From Kryptolebias marmoratus (taxonomy: Eukaryota > Chordata > Actinopteri > Cyprinodontiformes > Rivulidae), in assembly GCF_001649575.2 (NCBI RefSeq), contig NC_051444.1:19891052-19955051 (forward strand): a DNA stretch of 64,000 nt. The letters run 5' to 3'. The notes beneath the pieces are model-generated. The model saw nothing but the letters and a program-made list of their open reading frames with translations, made no database searches and was not told the origin of the DNA. Shown here piece by piece: positions 25,239-36,279 of the stretch. Position 1 is the first letter of the stretch. The number at the start of each line of letters is the position of its first letter. The translations under genes were made by a program, and so were the position numbers.

Positions 25239-25636
25239 AAAATCTCAGCCGGCCCACGAGGAGGAAGAAGAAATATCGACGAGCCCTGGGGTATCTGAGT
25301 TTGTAAGCGATGCTTTCGACTCCACGGCCTTCAACCAGGAGGACCTGAGGAAAGAGATGGAGCAGCTGGTGCTGGACAAGAAGGACAGCGCCCCTTCCCC
25401 TGACGGTTCTTATTGGCTTTTATTCCAAATGAAGAGTTTGGGCTTTAAATACAAACTGTTCCTTTTTTTATTAACTGCATCATCTTCCCCTCACTTTGCA
25501 TCCAGACGAGTCAGCAGACTGGGAAAAAGAGCTGCAGCAGGAGCTTCAGGAGTACGAGGTCGTGACCGAGGCGGACAACAAGGACGACCAGTGGGATCAG
25601 GAGATCGAGAAGATGCTCCAGGCTGAGGACAGCTAG
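20048..25636 (+). CDS. syap1: Synapse-associated protein 1 (BSD domain)
   Basis: Nine coding exons: 20048-20237, 20533-20651, 20795-20861, 22932-23005, 23097-23236, 24380-24552, 25071-25120, 25249-25405, 25506-25636; 1101 nt, 366 aa (human 352). All phases agree. The start [13 protein letters not shown] is preceded by CpG-containing promoter sequence. Landmarks: [20 protein letters not shown] near residues 68-87, [10 protein letters not shown] near 106-115, the BSD domain at about 140-215 with [18 protein letters not shown] and [12 protein letters not shown] (Phe203-Trp204), a QQQQQ run, RPKTPPV, and the acidic tail [17 protein letters not shown]. The family acts in AKT signalling and at synapses (Drosophila Sap47 homologue). 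Oddities: intron 2 has a GC donor, exon 6 has two usable donors 18 nt apart, and T45 precedes exon 8. Introns 3 and 5 carry LINE and MITE-like copies. Identity is near certain; the exon 6 end is the main doubt. Confidence 0.95.
22094..22430 (-). mobile_element. LINE 3' fragment in syap1 intron 3
   Basis: Read on the minus strand, this is the C-terminal ORF2 region of the (GATG)n-tailed teleost LINE. Blocks 'ccagctcctcttggggtatc', 'ggcattcccaggccagaa' and 'ggagcggcggctctcctcca' are the usual antisense hallmarks, and the low-coordinate end carries the short 'ccatccataatctt' tail. It is 5'-truncated and frame-broken. It lies in the 2-kb intron between exons 3 and 4, opposite to the gene. Confidence 0.7.
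23526..23915. repeat. MITE-like dispersed repeat, copy C
   Basis: This fuller copy in syap1 intron 5 has head 'ccttgaaggaatgtatatca', 'cagaatttagactaagatca', 'ggagtatgtgttgtgaataa', 'agctatagccattttcctgt' and 'ttttactaacagacaaagag'. A second copy follows within 50 bp. Confidence 0.65.
23960..24270. repeat. MITE-like dispersed repeat, copy D
   Basis: It has the same family blocks from the middle on: 'agctcagtatctgtaaaact', 'gagttatagccgtttttgtg', 'ggcggccatgttgaatcagg', 'cagtggttcatgagatattt'. It directly follows copy C in the same orientation inside syap1 intron 5 and ends about 110 bp before exon 6. Confidence 0.65.
25193..25237 (+). repeat. T45 homopolymer before syap1 exon 8
   Basis: An uninterrupted run of 45 T ends 11 bases before the exon 8 start at 25249. 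It forms an extreme polypyrimidine tract. It could be the reversed poly(A) of an old retroposed sequence or slippage growth of the native tract; no retroposon body is recognisable on its 5' side. Confidence 0.9.
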
Positions 25637-26005
25637 AGAACAACCGATTGTCATCCTCAGTTTGTTATGTTGTGGTCTCAAACGGAAGACCAGTGGAAAA
25701 AGTTGGAGAAAAACGTGCAAATCGTCCTTCCTGATGATGTAATGTAGACCCAATCATAGCGCGGGTGCAGCCGCTGGAGGCAGCAGCTACAGGCAGGAAA
25801 ATTAGCAACGTACTACTTTTTAAATCAGTTTTATCTACTCGTTCTTCTCCAACTTCTGTCTTTTGATGAGTAAACCTCTAGAGGGCACTCTAGTTTTATG
25901 AAGAAGGGGGTTCCGTGTGTTCTCGGAGTTTGTCTTTGGTTCCACATGGTTGGTTGTACAGTCATGTATTGATATCAGTACAGTCAAGTCAACTGTAAAG
26001 CTGTA

Positions 26006-26165
26006 AATAAAGAGGGTGATACTGGAGGTTACATTATCTTCATTAAAACTGCTTATCTATTTAATCACCTTTTCTGTTCATGTCAACTTTATGTGATATT
26101 GTACAAGAGCTGCAATATTGTACACGTCTGTGCTTTACTTACTTTCTTTAATAAACGTTTATGAT
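26006..26165 (+). terminator. syap1: syap1 polyadenylation signals
   Basis: Two canonical AATAAA hexamers lie 370 and 524 bases past the stop, at 26006-26011 and 26160-26165. The second is followed by GT-rich sequence (26168-26178), as expected for a cleavage site. Either or both may be used, giving 3' UTRs of about 0.4 or 0.55 kb. Confidence 0.6.
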
Positions 26166-26179
26166 GTTAATATGTGAGA

Positions 26180-27050
26180 CAGCACGTCTTATGTAGCGTG
26201 GAAAGAACATGAAGACGAACGAGTGTCAACACTGATCAGTGCGGTTTCTCTAAAAAAATTTGACAAATCTACATCTATGTCAGAGACTTCAGCTCCTGTC
26301 GTAATATAAATACATAAACTGCAATAAAACCATCCTGATACTTGTGTGGACAGAGGGAAGCAAGATCTAGCTGGCTTTTAGCTAATATGAAAAGAAAAAA
26401 AAACAGAAAATACAAAGAAATACATTTTTATGTTGATACTTAAAGGGATTCCCCTGCGAAAAAAAGACCTTTGGAATCGCTGATCTGAATCTTTACAGTT
26501 AACCAAACAAGCTCATGTAGACTTTGATAAGCACACTGTGTGATACTTTGACCAATGCTTGTACTCTGTACTCATGTATCAGTCGTGCTTTATTTTTAGT
26601 TTTTAACCCTAAATTGTAAAACAGGTTATGAGTATGCAGGGTTTTTTTTTAGCAGTTTCGGTCAGGCTTTACAGATACTATATGCTAAAAGTAAATACAC
26701 TTTCTTTCAGTTCTGAAACATCTATATAACTCTATGTAAAAAAACAGCATGTGGTTAGTAACTATGTGCAACTTCTAGCTACGAAAAGCTAACCCCTCGT
26801 CTACCACTCCCACAGAAATAAAAGAAGAAGTTGTAGTCAGTTTTCACAAATGCCTCATAACTGAATGTTAAATTAATCTGGGACTCTTTTTCTTTTTTAC
26901 TTATTTGAACCATTCATTTGATGAAACAACCTACAGCTTAGGGCGCAAGCTTGGATTTATTGTGGATTCTCTTTAATCCTTGGCTCCCTGTGAAGTATAG
27001 AATACCATTTTCTAACAAGCAAAACTCCCAGCGACCAAAATCCATTTTCT
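26180..27050. other. Gene-free interval after syap1
   Basis: AT-rich intergenic sequence with no exon supported on either strand. Confidence 0.5.
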
Positions 27051-27054
27051 ATCA

Positions 27055-27335
27055 ATGAGCTTGTTGTTCCATATTTCCCAGCAGAGCTCAGACTGCAGGT
27101 TTACTTGTGGTTCCTAGAGTTTCTAAAAGTAGAATGGGAGGCAGAGCCTTCAGCTCTCAGGCTCCTCTCCTGTGGATCCAGCTTCCATTTTATGGAGGCT
27201 GACATTCTGCCTACCTTTAAAACGAGGCTCAAGACTTTCCTTTTTGATAAATCCTATAGTTAGGCTTGGCTTGGGTTTCCTGAGCTATCCCCTAGTTTTG
27301 CTGCTTTATGCTTAGACTGCTGGAGTCAAGCATTA
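27055..27335 (+). mobile_element. L2-like LINE 3' end
   Basis: The plus strand reads MGGRAFSSQAPLLWIQLPF, close to the well-known L2-clade ORF2 C-terminus (a GRAFSYQAPRLWNSLP-type motif), followed by a decayed equivalent of the TLSTFKTRLKTFLF block. Stop codons interrupt it, so only a relic of the last part of the ORF and 3' UTR is present. Confidence 0.65.
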
Positions 27336-27698
27336 TGTTTTGGTGTCTTTTCTTTTTCATCCCAGTCGATTTTAACTTCTGGGATATGCAGACAGGTTGA
27401 TTAAGTCTCAAGGCAATCTTCATTTCCATTCAAACAAGAAACTAAAGTCTTAAAAAAAACAGCTGCGTTTAATGCACCAGCAACATGTTTCCGGCCAACT
27501 CTGAGGTGGAACTGAGAGCAGATCACAGAGGTGGAAGAGAAGAATGTGTCGTACAACCGAGTGAGTCAGCCAGTGTGGATGATGGTCTGCATGTTTGGCT
27601 TGTCGAAAGTCTGTAATCGTGTTAAATGAGACAAACACATAACTCTGTTCCTGCCAGCCAGGCGGCGGGCGTGCTTCAGCATGCCCCCCCCCCCCCCC

Positions 27699-27984
27699 NN
27701 NNNNNNNNNNNNNNNNNNNNNNNNNNNNNNNNNNNNNNNNNNNNNNNNNNNNNNNNNNNNNNNNNNNNNNNNNNNNNNNNNNNNNNNNNNNNNNNNNNNN
27801 NNNNNNNNNNNNNNNNNNNNNNNNNNNNNNNNNNNNNNNNNNNNNNNNNNNNNNNNNNNNNNNNNNNNNNNNNNNNNNNNNNNNNNNNNNNNNNNNNNNN
27901 NNNNNNNNNNNNNNNNNNNNNNNNNNNNNNNNNNNNNNNNNNNNNNNNNNNNNNNNNNNNNNNNNNNNNNNNNNNNNNNNNNNN
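27699..27984. other. Assembly gap (286 N)
   Basis: Unknown bases. The left edge is a C-run (27684-27698) and the right edge is G-rich, so the gap probably hides a GC homopolymer or structured tract. Open frames crossing it are meaningless. Confidence 1.
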
Positions 27985-30900
27985 GGGTGGGGGGATGGGG
28001 GATTCCTCTTTGTTTTGTTCCTTATTCTTCTCCAGGCGCACGTCACTGCACTTCACATCACCACAGCCAGAGACCACCATCTGCTGTCCTGGAGAACTGG
28101 CAGCTATTGCCATGGTAACGCCATGGGAACAAAGCCCAGCAGAGGAGAACCCATGTGTGTGCTTTACTGGTGCTTGATGTTGGTTTAACAGTGTTTTAAT
28201 AATGCATGGAGGTCAACCTCTGTGTGTGTGTCCCAGAGTAAGGCACAAATTAAATACATGGTAAGCTTTGTCTGATGCCCAGCAAACCGTGTGTGACAAT
28301 TACAGCACATAATATGATGCTGGTTTGAGCATTTCTGGGGGGGGGGGGATTTTATGGCCTCTGTCCTTGCAGCAGTTAGTGTAACCTTTTTGGATGACCT
28401 CTTTGAATTTGAAACACTATAGGGTGGAGTAAAATAGTTCTTCTCTGTGTAAAATGAGTTGACAAAACACTGACGATCCCAAGAGGAAACTAATCACCAT
28501 GCAGTTAAAATTTAGGTTCTGCATGACTGCCAGTGGGTGAAAAAGTCTCTTTTTTAAGTACAACCACAGCTAAATGTGGTTGCCATTTATTACTAATATA
28601 TTTTAGTTTATAAATAGATTTTCTTATATGTTTTAAATTCCCCTTCTGTTTTGTTAAATTCCCTCTTTGTTTCAAGATTAGACATATTTGTTCTTTTTTT
28701 TTGCCTTGAAGTCAAGCCTTTAATAACTGGTTCTCACTTAGAGCTGGTGGAAAGCAGCAACAAACACTGCAAAGATGCAAAAATTGATTGATGTGTTCTC
28801 ATCACTTATTTCTCAATTAAACATAAAGCACCATCAGATTTTCATAATGTTCTTTTTTAAAAGTGTCAAAAAGAGGGTAGTGTGCTATGGCTTTTAGTAG
28901 CAATATATCATGACAAAAAAAATGTGAGAACCTTACACATAAACAACAAAGGGGCTGTGTACAAGGTGTGAAAGATATCAAAGTGCTTGTTAAGTCAAGT
29001 AAAGCCCAACTTTCTGTGACCCATGGACACTGGCTTTTCCATTTGTCTTAATAAAAGAAACAAGTGGGAAAACTCCAAGGTGTCACAGAAGGTTGGACCT
29101 TATCCGGCTTCGCTACAACTTTATGATTTCTAAAAGTATTGTCACCAAAGGTTCAACTTAGTGTGATAATGTCAGTCACAACTTTATGAGTTGTCTGACC
29201 TTTCCAAATTTTTGCAAGCTCTTTTCATTCCTGCAAACTTTACACTTCTTATAGTTTGCACATCATAATGTAGGGATTTTATGTCCCAGTGTGTCTGTTA
29301 TTTGTTTCTCTCAAATACCCCCGGGATTCAGACTGTGGACATCCAAACTCTCATTGACTTCCATTGTATCTGAGGTCAGGATTTTCTCTTCAAAACTGGA
29401 AATGAAGTCTTTTTAACATGACATGTTTCCTACCTAAAGCACTGTAGACATCAAAATTGGCCCGTCTGCCGCTCAATTATTTGGGAAAATTCAAAATTCC
29501 TGTGACACAAAAGCAAGGCGCTGCGACTCATGGGAGGAAATTGCAAACTATTGTGATTGTTGCGAGACAATTTAGAAACTCCCTTGTTAATGCTGTTTGT
29601 AATTTGTCACCAGCAGTGGTAGCAATACAAGCTTAAAACTTTAAGCATTTATTACTAAAAGATTCAAACTAATAATTAGTTCACAGATTTTTGTTGCATT
29701 TCCCCCCCAACTTAACTGTGTCCAAATGTAAAATTAGAAAAAAATAATTTTCCAAATAAAACACTTTAAGCTTACTGTAAGAGCCAGAAAGAAGAAATGA
29801 ATGTCGTTCAAGTGAGCACGCAGCTTGACACTTGGGTGGTGGGTGTGTCAGTGTGGGCGTGTCTGTCACTTGATAAGATCGATGTGTTTGTGGCGTTCTG
29901 CTTGTTTTGTTGAATGAGGAAGTTGGGCACGTCGGGGTTGTCATATTTCTGTTGACCGTATTTATGGCAATTTGGATTTAATGTCACTAAACAAAGGAAC
30001 CTGGTCAGTCTGTGTCAGTCTGTGAATCTGAAGCATGGATGTTTAATGGAATAAACCTGAACATGAAACGAAGAAGTGACCCGGAGAAATTCGATGAAAC
30101 GCGCATCAGACAGAACATATTCCTCGACAATAGCCCAGTGCGGCCGTTAATACCATCACATCAGGCCGCACAATTACTTACCGTTATTTGTGCATGAATT
30201 CAGTTATTTGTTTGTGATTCATGTTTAAATTGAGGTACTGAAATGCTGCTTGCCTGCTCTCTCAGAAACAGGCTGTAGTTAAATTAGAAAGTTTTCTCAA
30301 GAAAAAGTCCCTTCTTGCGTTCTGAATTTGTTTACCTGGGAGGCTCCTGTGGGACTGAGAGAAGAATCAGTTAAACTTTACTTCTGCTTTTGTTGATGAA
30401 AGGGCTTTCCCCTCTCCTTGGGCCATACAAAGAGTCATCTAAAATAGATAAGATGTTGCTTTTTGTTGTTATTTTTTCATCTTTCCACAAAAAAACACCT
30501 GAAATGGTCAAAAAGTCCCTCTTTAGGTCGCCTGCAATAAAGAGGCACTGAAGCATTTTATTTTGAATACGTCATGCTTAGATTGAAATGTGAGAATGAG
30601 AAAAAAGAAAAAAAACAAGAAAGAAAATGATTCACTGGCACCGTGAGGAGTTTTTCAGGTTACTTTGTATCACTGCTCATGCTTGGGAAGGCCTCGTTCT
30701 CAGGAGGTGTGTGTTTCCCAACAAACTGTGTCCTGTTTGCACGGCTCCACTCCCAACACACATTCATGGATTTTGTGTTAACACAAACATGTTTGTTCCA
30801 AAATGCCTCCCGGGTTTGCTGGATTTGCAGAAGATTTCCCCTTAGCAGTGCTCTAACCGCTGTGTGCACGCAGAGCTCACAAAGTGCCGCGACTCATTTC

Positions 30901-31213
30901 CTGACAGATTGACGCTCAGGCAACATGGCCTCTGTGTCAAACGTTAGACTGAGATGGTTGATTCTTTTGACCATAACTGAAGAGTTTGACAGGAAAGCCA
31001 CATTCAGTGTGGCCAACGTGACATGATATTACATGGTGCTGACGAGCATGAGTAAACATTTTCAGCTCTGCCGACCCTGGTGTCGCCAGGCCCTTAATAA
31101 ATTATCTATTAAGGAAGGAGCTGAGACACTAACGGAGTCTGGTCTCGCATGGCGATGGATGATAAGACGTGTACTTGTGCAGACCTGAGACTGTTTGCAG
31201 ACGCCTACTTTTT
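27985..31213. other. Gene-free interval with possible cut exon at its start
   Basis: No gene can be supported. About 28035-28150, right after the gap, is less AT-rich than its surroundings and open on the minus strand, but lacks a clear acceptor and I recognise no protein. A G10 run lies at about 28339. The rest is AT-rich, with several A/T homopolymers. Confidence 0.35.
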
Positions 31214-31629
31214 TATGGGGCGCCGTTTGTAAAGGAGCTTGTGCTAAAAATTCATGCCTAAATTTTGTCACATTTAGCTTCTGCTAAAAATTCATGCCTA
31301 AATTTTGTCACATTTAGCTTCNNNNNNNNNNNNNNNNNNNNNNNNNNNNNNNNNNNNNNNNNNNNNNNNNNNNNNNNNNNNNNNNNNNNNNNNNNNNNNN
31401 NNNNNNNNNNNNNNNNNNNNNNNNNNNNNNNNNNNNNNNNNNNNNNNNNNNNNNNNNNNNNNNNNNNNNNNNNNNNNNNAGCTGTAACAATTACATGTAA
31501 CTAGCTAAATGTTGTAAAAAGTGACATCAGAAAATCAACACTACATTTTTAAACAGTGTTTGAAGCTAAATGTGACAAAATTTAGGCATGAATTTTTAGC
31601 ACAAGCTCCTTTACAAACGGCGCCCCATA
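31214..31629. mobile_element. Foldback/MITE element with long inverted arms
   Basis: The left end 'tatggggcgccgtttgtaaa' and right end 'tttacaaacggcgccccata' are exact reverse complements. Complementarity continues through 'aattcatgcctaaattttgt' over about 70 bp of arm. The left arm has a perfect 40-bp tandem duplication (31243-31282, then 31283-31321) that the right arm lacks. The centre contains the 158-N gap. No transposase is visible, so it is nonautonomous. Confidence 0.85.
31322..31479. other. Assembly gap (158 N)
   Basis: Unknown bases inside the inverted-repeat element, starting exactly where the second tandem unit of the left arm ends. Confidence 1.
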
Positions 31630-31639
31630 CTTTTTAACG

Positions 31640-33800
31640 TTCATGCTGATTCATCTTATCTGTTTTCACCTTTGTTCTTTGTCTCTCGTCAACAGATCTG
31701 CTGCTCTAAACTTCTCTGTCCTGCTAAATCTATGTCACTATATCTAACTTTGTCTCTTTTCATAATCTCCATGTGCGTGCATGGCTCTGAGTGTGCGTTT
31801 GAGACCCTCAGTGCACCTGCCGTGAGAAACAGAAGCCCCTTTATTACCCTTTTTATTCAACAGACTCACACACACATAGAACCACACACTTCCGCATACA
31901 CTCAACCTCACACAGACTGTTGAGCAGCAGATAGGAGAGGGGCCAGGTGTCGGAGAGAACCACTTCCTTCTTTTAACCCTCTCCTTCACCCATTATTATT
32001 TACTTTAATATAAAACAGAGACAAACCATTAAAGTTCAGTATGTAGGAAAAATGTGTAGTGGGAGAAGTGTCCTGAGTAGTAGTAACAGCATAAATGAAT
32101 AATACTTCTGCTTGCTTATTAACCTACTATGAGACATGCAGGATTGGTCTCATGCATTTTCCTTTGCTATTTGTATAAATACAACTCGAAGTTCATGTTT
32201 TATTTTTTTGTTTGTTTGCCTGTTCATTTTTTTCTTGGACAAGTTTTATTGAAGTGGTACTCTGACCATTTTGAGGTTAGGTTCTGTGGAAAAGTTATAA
32301 ACAACATCTTACCTGTTGTAGCTAGCTGTGGTGCCAGGAGGCTGTTTTTAAACAATCAGAGAAACTACAAGGTCAGGACTAAGATTTCCAGCATAAGCTC
32401 CATTTGTCTAGTTTTCCGTAAACTAAATAAAATAAAGAACTAGAAACACTGTTACGTTGATTTAATCTCTTTATAAGAAATATCCCAGTAAATGTTATGG
32501 GACAGAATGTTAGAGGAGTTTTGGCAGTTAGAGCAAGAGACTAAATTTATCCATTTCTGGTGATTTTTTGCCTAAAAGGAAGGAAGCAATAATGTCTAAT
32601 GGAGCTGTCTCAGTTCTCTTTTGCAGCTGTCCGCGTAAAACTCCCTTTCAACGATTCGGTTTGGTACCTTTTCTGTTGATTCTCCAGTTTAATGGAAAAG
32701 ATTACCAGCAGTGCTTGCTTTTCTTGTGACAACATCCAAAGTGTTTGCGAACTCAAGCTGCAGTCTATGGTAAATGAGGAGAAAACCATTCAAATGTCAA
32801 CTGCTTGTGGCATTGAAGTGGTAGATGTTTCTGCTTTCCTCCACTATTTATCAGCAAAACAATCTAAACCTGTCGCTATAAAGGCATTCAGATGGTACAA
32901 TTCTCTGTTAATATACCCATAGAATGGCTGACAGGTCTCTCAAACTGTTCAGGCAAGGAGTGCCCTAAGGAGTTCTTAAATACCACTTGGGACTCATTTG
33001 CAGCATCTTGATTTGACCTTTAGCCTAGGAGAGCTACATAGAAAATGCCCTTTACATTAAGCAATTTAAATCTATATAAACCCAGTTACAGGGGATTAGA
33101 AGAAGTGATAGCAATGCCTAATGTAATAAAGCACTCCAGGTCAGTAACAATTACATCACGTGATTGTTCTGTCATTAAAGAAAGAAAATTAGATATTTGT
33201 CTTCTGTCTGGACTGTGAGCTGTTCTCCAAAGTAAAATGACTGATTCCACTTTCACTTATCCTCCCGGCCTCTTTCGGCTCCCATTTCCATTCATACCTT
33301 TGTCTATCTGTCTGTCTGTCTGTCTGACACCTTGTCGCTTTGACAGCTGGCAAACGAGCAGAAGACAGGACAAAAATACCGGAAACAGCTCGCTGATTCA
33401 AAATAAGAGCTCAAAGTAAAACTGATTTGGCGTACTTAAACTAATTGTCAAGAAAATAAAATGTGAAAAAAGAAAAAATCCCGGTTTTCTCCTAAATGTT
33501 ATTTTTTATTGATTTTATTGTGCAAGTTTTTTTAATTTGTGTTTTAAATTCATTTCAGTTCACCTGCGTTGCTTTTATGTTTTAAATTTTGTTCGGCACT
33601 TTGGACAACATAAGTTTTTTTTTAAATCTATTGCAGAAATGGACTTTGCCTATGACGTCAGACACTGGACAGATGTTATTTGGTGTTTAGTGCTCGTGTT
33701 CACTTTCGAGCAATGTGAAACGCTTTCGAATAAACTGAAAATATTCGGTTCAAGATTTCAGACGGTTCGCCGGCTCAGAATGCTTTATTTTGAAAGTCAC
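31640..33800. other. Gene-free interval
   Basis: No exon is supported. A (TCTG)n tract lies at 33302-33327. AT-rich otherwise. Confidence 0.45.
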
Positions 33801-33819
33801 ACAGGAAGCAGTTAATGTT

Positions 33820-34233
33820 TACTGACGCCATCTTGTCTTCCCCGCCGCTTGTAAGCGTCTGAGACGGTGGTTCTCCCGACGTCTTCAGTTGAACGCTCCG
33901 CACGCGCGTCTCGTTTCTCAGACTTTTGACTCTTTTTTTTTTTTCATTTTTCTGGGGACAAAATTTCAAAGACACGAAATTGATTTAACCTACAAGCGAA
34001 TTAAGCTTTTTTCTTTGCTCTGGTCTGCCTGACTCGCCTTTATATCATAGGCTGGAATTTAAACAAATTGAGTTTTCTCCGCGGTGTGTGGCGTGAAGGC
34101 ATCTTTTCTTTTAGTTTTAGTTTTTTCCGTGGCTTCGTTCGGCTCCACGCTGCGGGTGAAAGTTGTACCTGCAGGCTCTGAGCTTCAGAAAGTCCAGGTG
34201 GACGGAAAAAGGACCCCGAGGACGAGGCAGCAG
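33820..34233 (+). promoter_or_regulatory. CpG-rich segment with candidate noncoding first exon
   Basis: CpG density rises sharply here (around 33840-33910 and 34075-34220) against an AT-rich background. A clean donor (GGCAGCAG then GTGAGCC) ends the segment at 34233. The open frame before it looks like a signal peptide but has no ATG, so the exon is more likely untranslated. The nearest downstream plus-strand gene needing an upstream 5' exon is the adhesion GPCR, whose first coding exon opens at an acceptor (43808). The link is inference. Confidence 0.4.
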
Positions 34234-34663
34234 GTGAGCCTCCGCACCATGAAAACAACCTTCTTACTGTAACTTAGCTAGGCTAATGTTTTATTGTGCT
34301 ATAAATAGCCCTTTGGAGGGGATTTGATACCCATTAGCAGCTCTGTCATAGATATTTTGACGTAGTAAAATAGCTTCTAGTGTTAAATAAGTACAATTTA
34401 TAGCTAAAACGTGTCGGATTTAAGACCAGGAAAGCCCTTAACTTATGCATATTTCTCACCATTTTGAAGTTGTATATTGGTATATTGTTGTGGAAAATCC
34501 GGTGTTGCAACCCTGTTTATGTTAAGGCACAGTAGGCCTGCAAATAACATTTTCTTGCATATTCAGCATGGTTATCTCTGCTCCTACATTTGTCTTCCTT
34601 TGTCTCCAGTGGCAGGTTTGTTTTAAGCCCTGTGCATCCTTTTTTTTCCTCCTCCGCAACCCC

Positions 34664-34724
34664 AACCACCCCAAACATCACCTCCAAACACAGCCTGTGT
34701 TTGGAGGTGATGTTTGGGGTGGTT
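34664..34724. repeat. Perfect 61-bp hairpin palindrome
   Basis: Two 29-base arms (left 34664-34692, right 34696-34724) are exact reverse complements, separated by the 3-base loop gcc. The left arm begins aaccaccccaaac and the right arm ends gtttggggtggtt. No mismatch occurs in either arm. It sits in gene-free plus-strand sequence after the candidate first exon. Confidence 0.97.
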
Positions 34725-34729
34725 CAAAG

Positions 34730-35900
34730 GCAGGGATCGGGCACTTTACAGTAGTGTCAGCCTGATCTCTGCACAGCTGTAGCATGTGGTTTCCTGAGTG
34801 TGTGGAGGTGCAGAATCAAAAGACTTCACTCACAGGGTAAAAAGAAAAAAAAAGAAAAGCGAAAGGTTTAATACAAGGGCAATGGCACAGTTTGAAGGCT
34901 GTCACACGCAGATCAGAAACTGAAAGTCGACACAAAGATTTTTTGTTTTTTTCTTTTTCTTTTTGAAAAGCCCTGTGTCTTGAAATGCAAACATCGCAAC
35001 GCAGAAGTGACTCATTGCAGAATACCCCTCTGCTTTGTGCTGACTTCATTTATCATAATGAGGAAAAGAAAGCCCTTGATGGCAGACTAAAACCTTGTGA
35101 CCTACTACACCTAGAGACACGCTGGGGGTGGTCGACGCCTGATAATAGTCTGCCTATTGTCCGCGCACGTGTGTGTGTGTGCGGCTTTATTGATTTATTC
35201 ATAACCCCAAAAGAGATATCTGCAGCATTCCACCTGCTCCTTCAATTTCCTCACAGGAGACATGGAGATTCATAAAAAAAAGGAGCACAGAGACACATGT
35301 GCAGGCGTGCACAGCGCATCACTATAGAGCTATCACAAAGAATGCAGCTTAGGGAGCATTCCACATCACTCCTATTAGCTCTAGTAGCGTCTCACTGGAC
35401 ATTTGTTGTTGTTTTTGTTGTTCAAAAGGTTATTTCTGCTTTTTCACAGCTGGGCTGGGTTTTATTTTAAGAGTTTGTGAAAAGATGTGAAAGGAGATTA
35501 AGAACGCTTTCAGAAGTCTCACTTCAGGACTTTTCTCAGCGTACCGTATTTTTTGCACGTGAAGACAGCAGCAGCTACAGGAAGACACTCGCCTATTGAT
35601 TACGTTTTTTGGCACTAGAAAACCAACATGTTGTTGTCTTAAAATCACGTTGGCAGACGCGGACGACACCGCAGCACAGTGCTGTCTTCTCTGGCAGCAG
35701 TACCTCTGGCCTTTTATAAACGAGGCAAATGTGTTTTGTCAGGAGAGAATGTGAGAAGAACGTGTGACTCTTGTTGGACAGAAAACTGTAGATGTGATCG
35801 TACTTTTACTGTAAGCAAGTAAACCGAGTTTTGGTTTTTAAGCTTCACCATCCTCACCTTTCATGTTGTACAGACGGTCGGAGGAGTCTGTACGTGTACG
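34730..35900. other. Gene-free interval
   Basis: No supported exon. A and T homopolymers near 34845 and 34940; otherwise no assignable element. Confidence 0.45.
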
Positions 35901-35979
35901 TGTTGGGTTTTCAACAGCCCCCCCCCCAATCAGCCAGTGATCTTTGACTCTTATTCACGCTCGCTGTCACTTCATCCCT

Positions 35980-36272
35980 AAAGCAGCTTTTGTTCTTCGG
36001 ATTACTTCTTCCCGGCACATTCTTTTCTGCTCCACTCTGCTGCTTGTGGAGGAGTGGAAGAAACGGAGACGGAAAAGCTGCTGAAGCTCCATTCTGTACA
36101 CTGCGAGCCCCCCCTCCACACACACACACCCACCCACCCCCTGCCGCTGATCTGTCAGTTCGGCTTTGGCGACGGCTGAACCTGAACTGCGCCACGGCTG
36201 GTTTTGAGACAGACATGTCACACATCAAACACCGGTTTCACGTCCTCTGGAAATTTTAAGGGTTTCTTTCAG
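35980..36272 (+). promoter_or_regulatory. Second candidate noncoding first exon
   Basis: A GC-richer block with CpG sites ends in a good donor (TTTCAG then GTGAGG) at 36272. Reading frames through it give no recognisable protein. It may be an alternative first exon of the downstream adhesion GPCR or an isolated promoter. A C/CA-rich patch is at 36107-36140. Confidence 0.3.
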
Positions 36273-36279
36273 GTGAGGA

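Noticed and set aside
27450..28177. Long frames crossing the first gap
   Set aside because: They are open only because N codons are not counted as stops.
34072..34233. Signal-peptide-like frame (ASFLLVLVFSVASFGST) as a secreted-protein first exon
   Set aside because: The frame has no ATG between its upstream stop and the hydrophobic stretch, so it cannot start translation; kept only as a noncoding exon candidate.
34664..34724. MicroRNA precursor
   Set aside because: Arms are perfectly paired with a 3-base loop, unlike pre-miRNA stems with bulges and larger loops; no evidence of expression.
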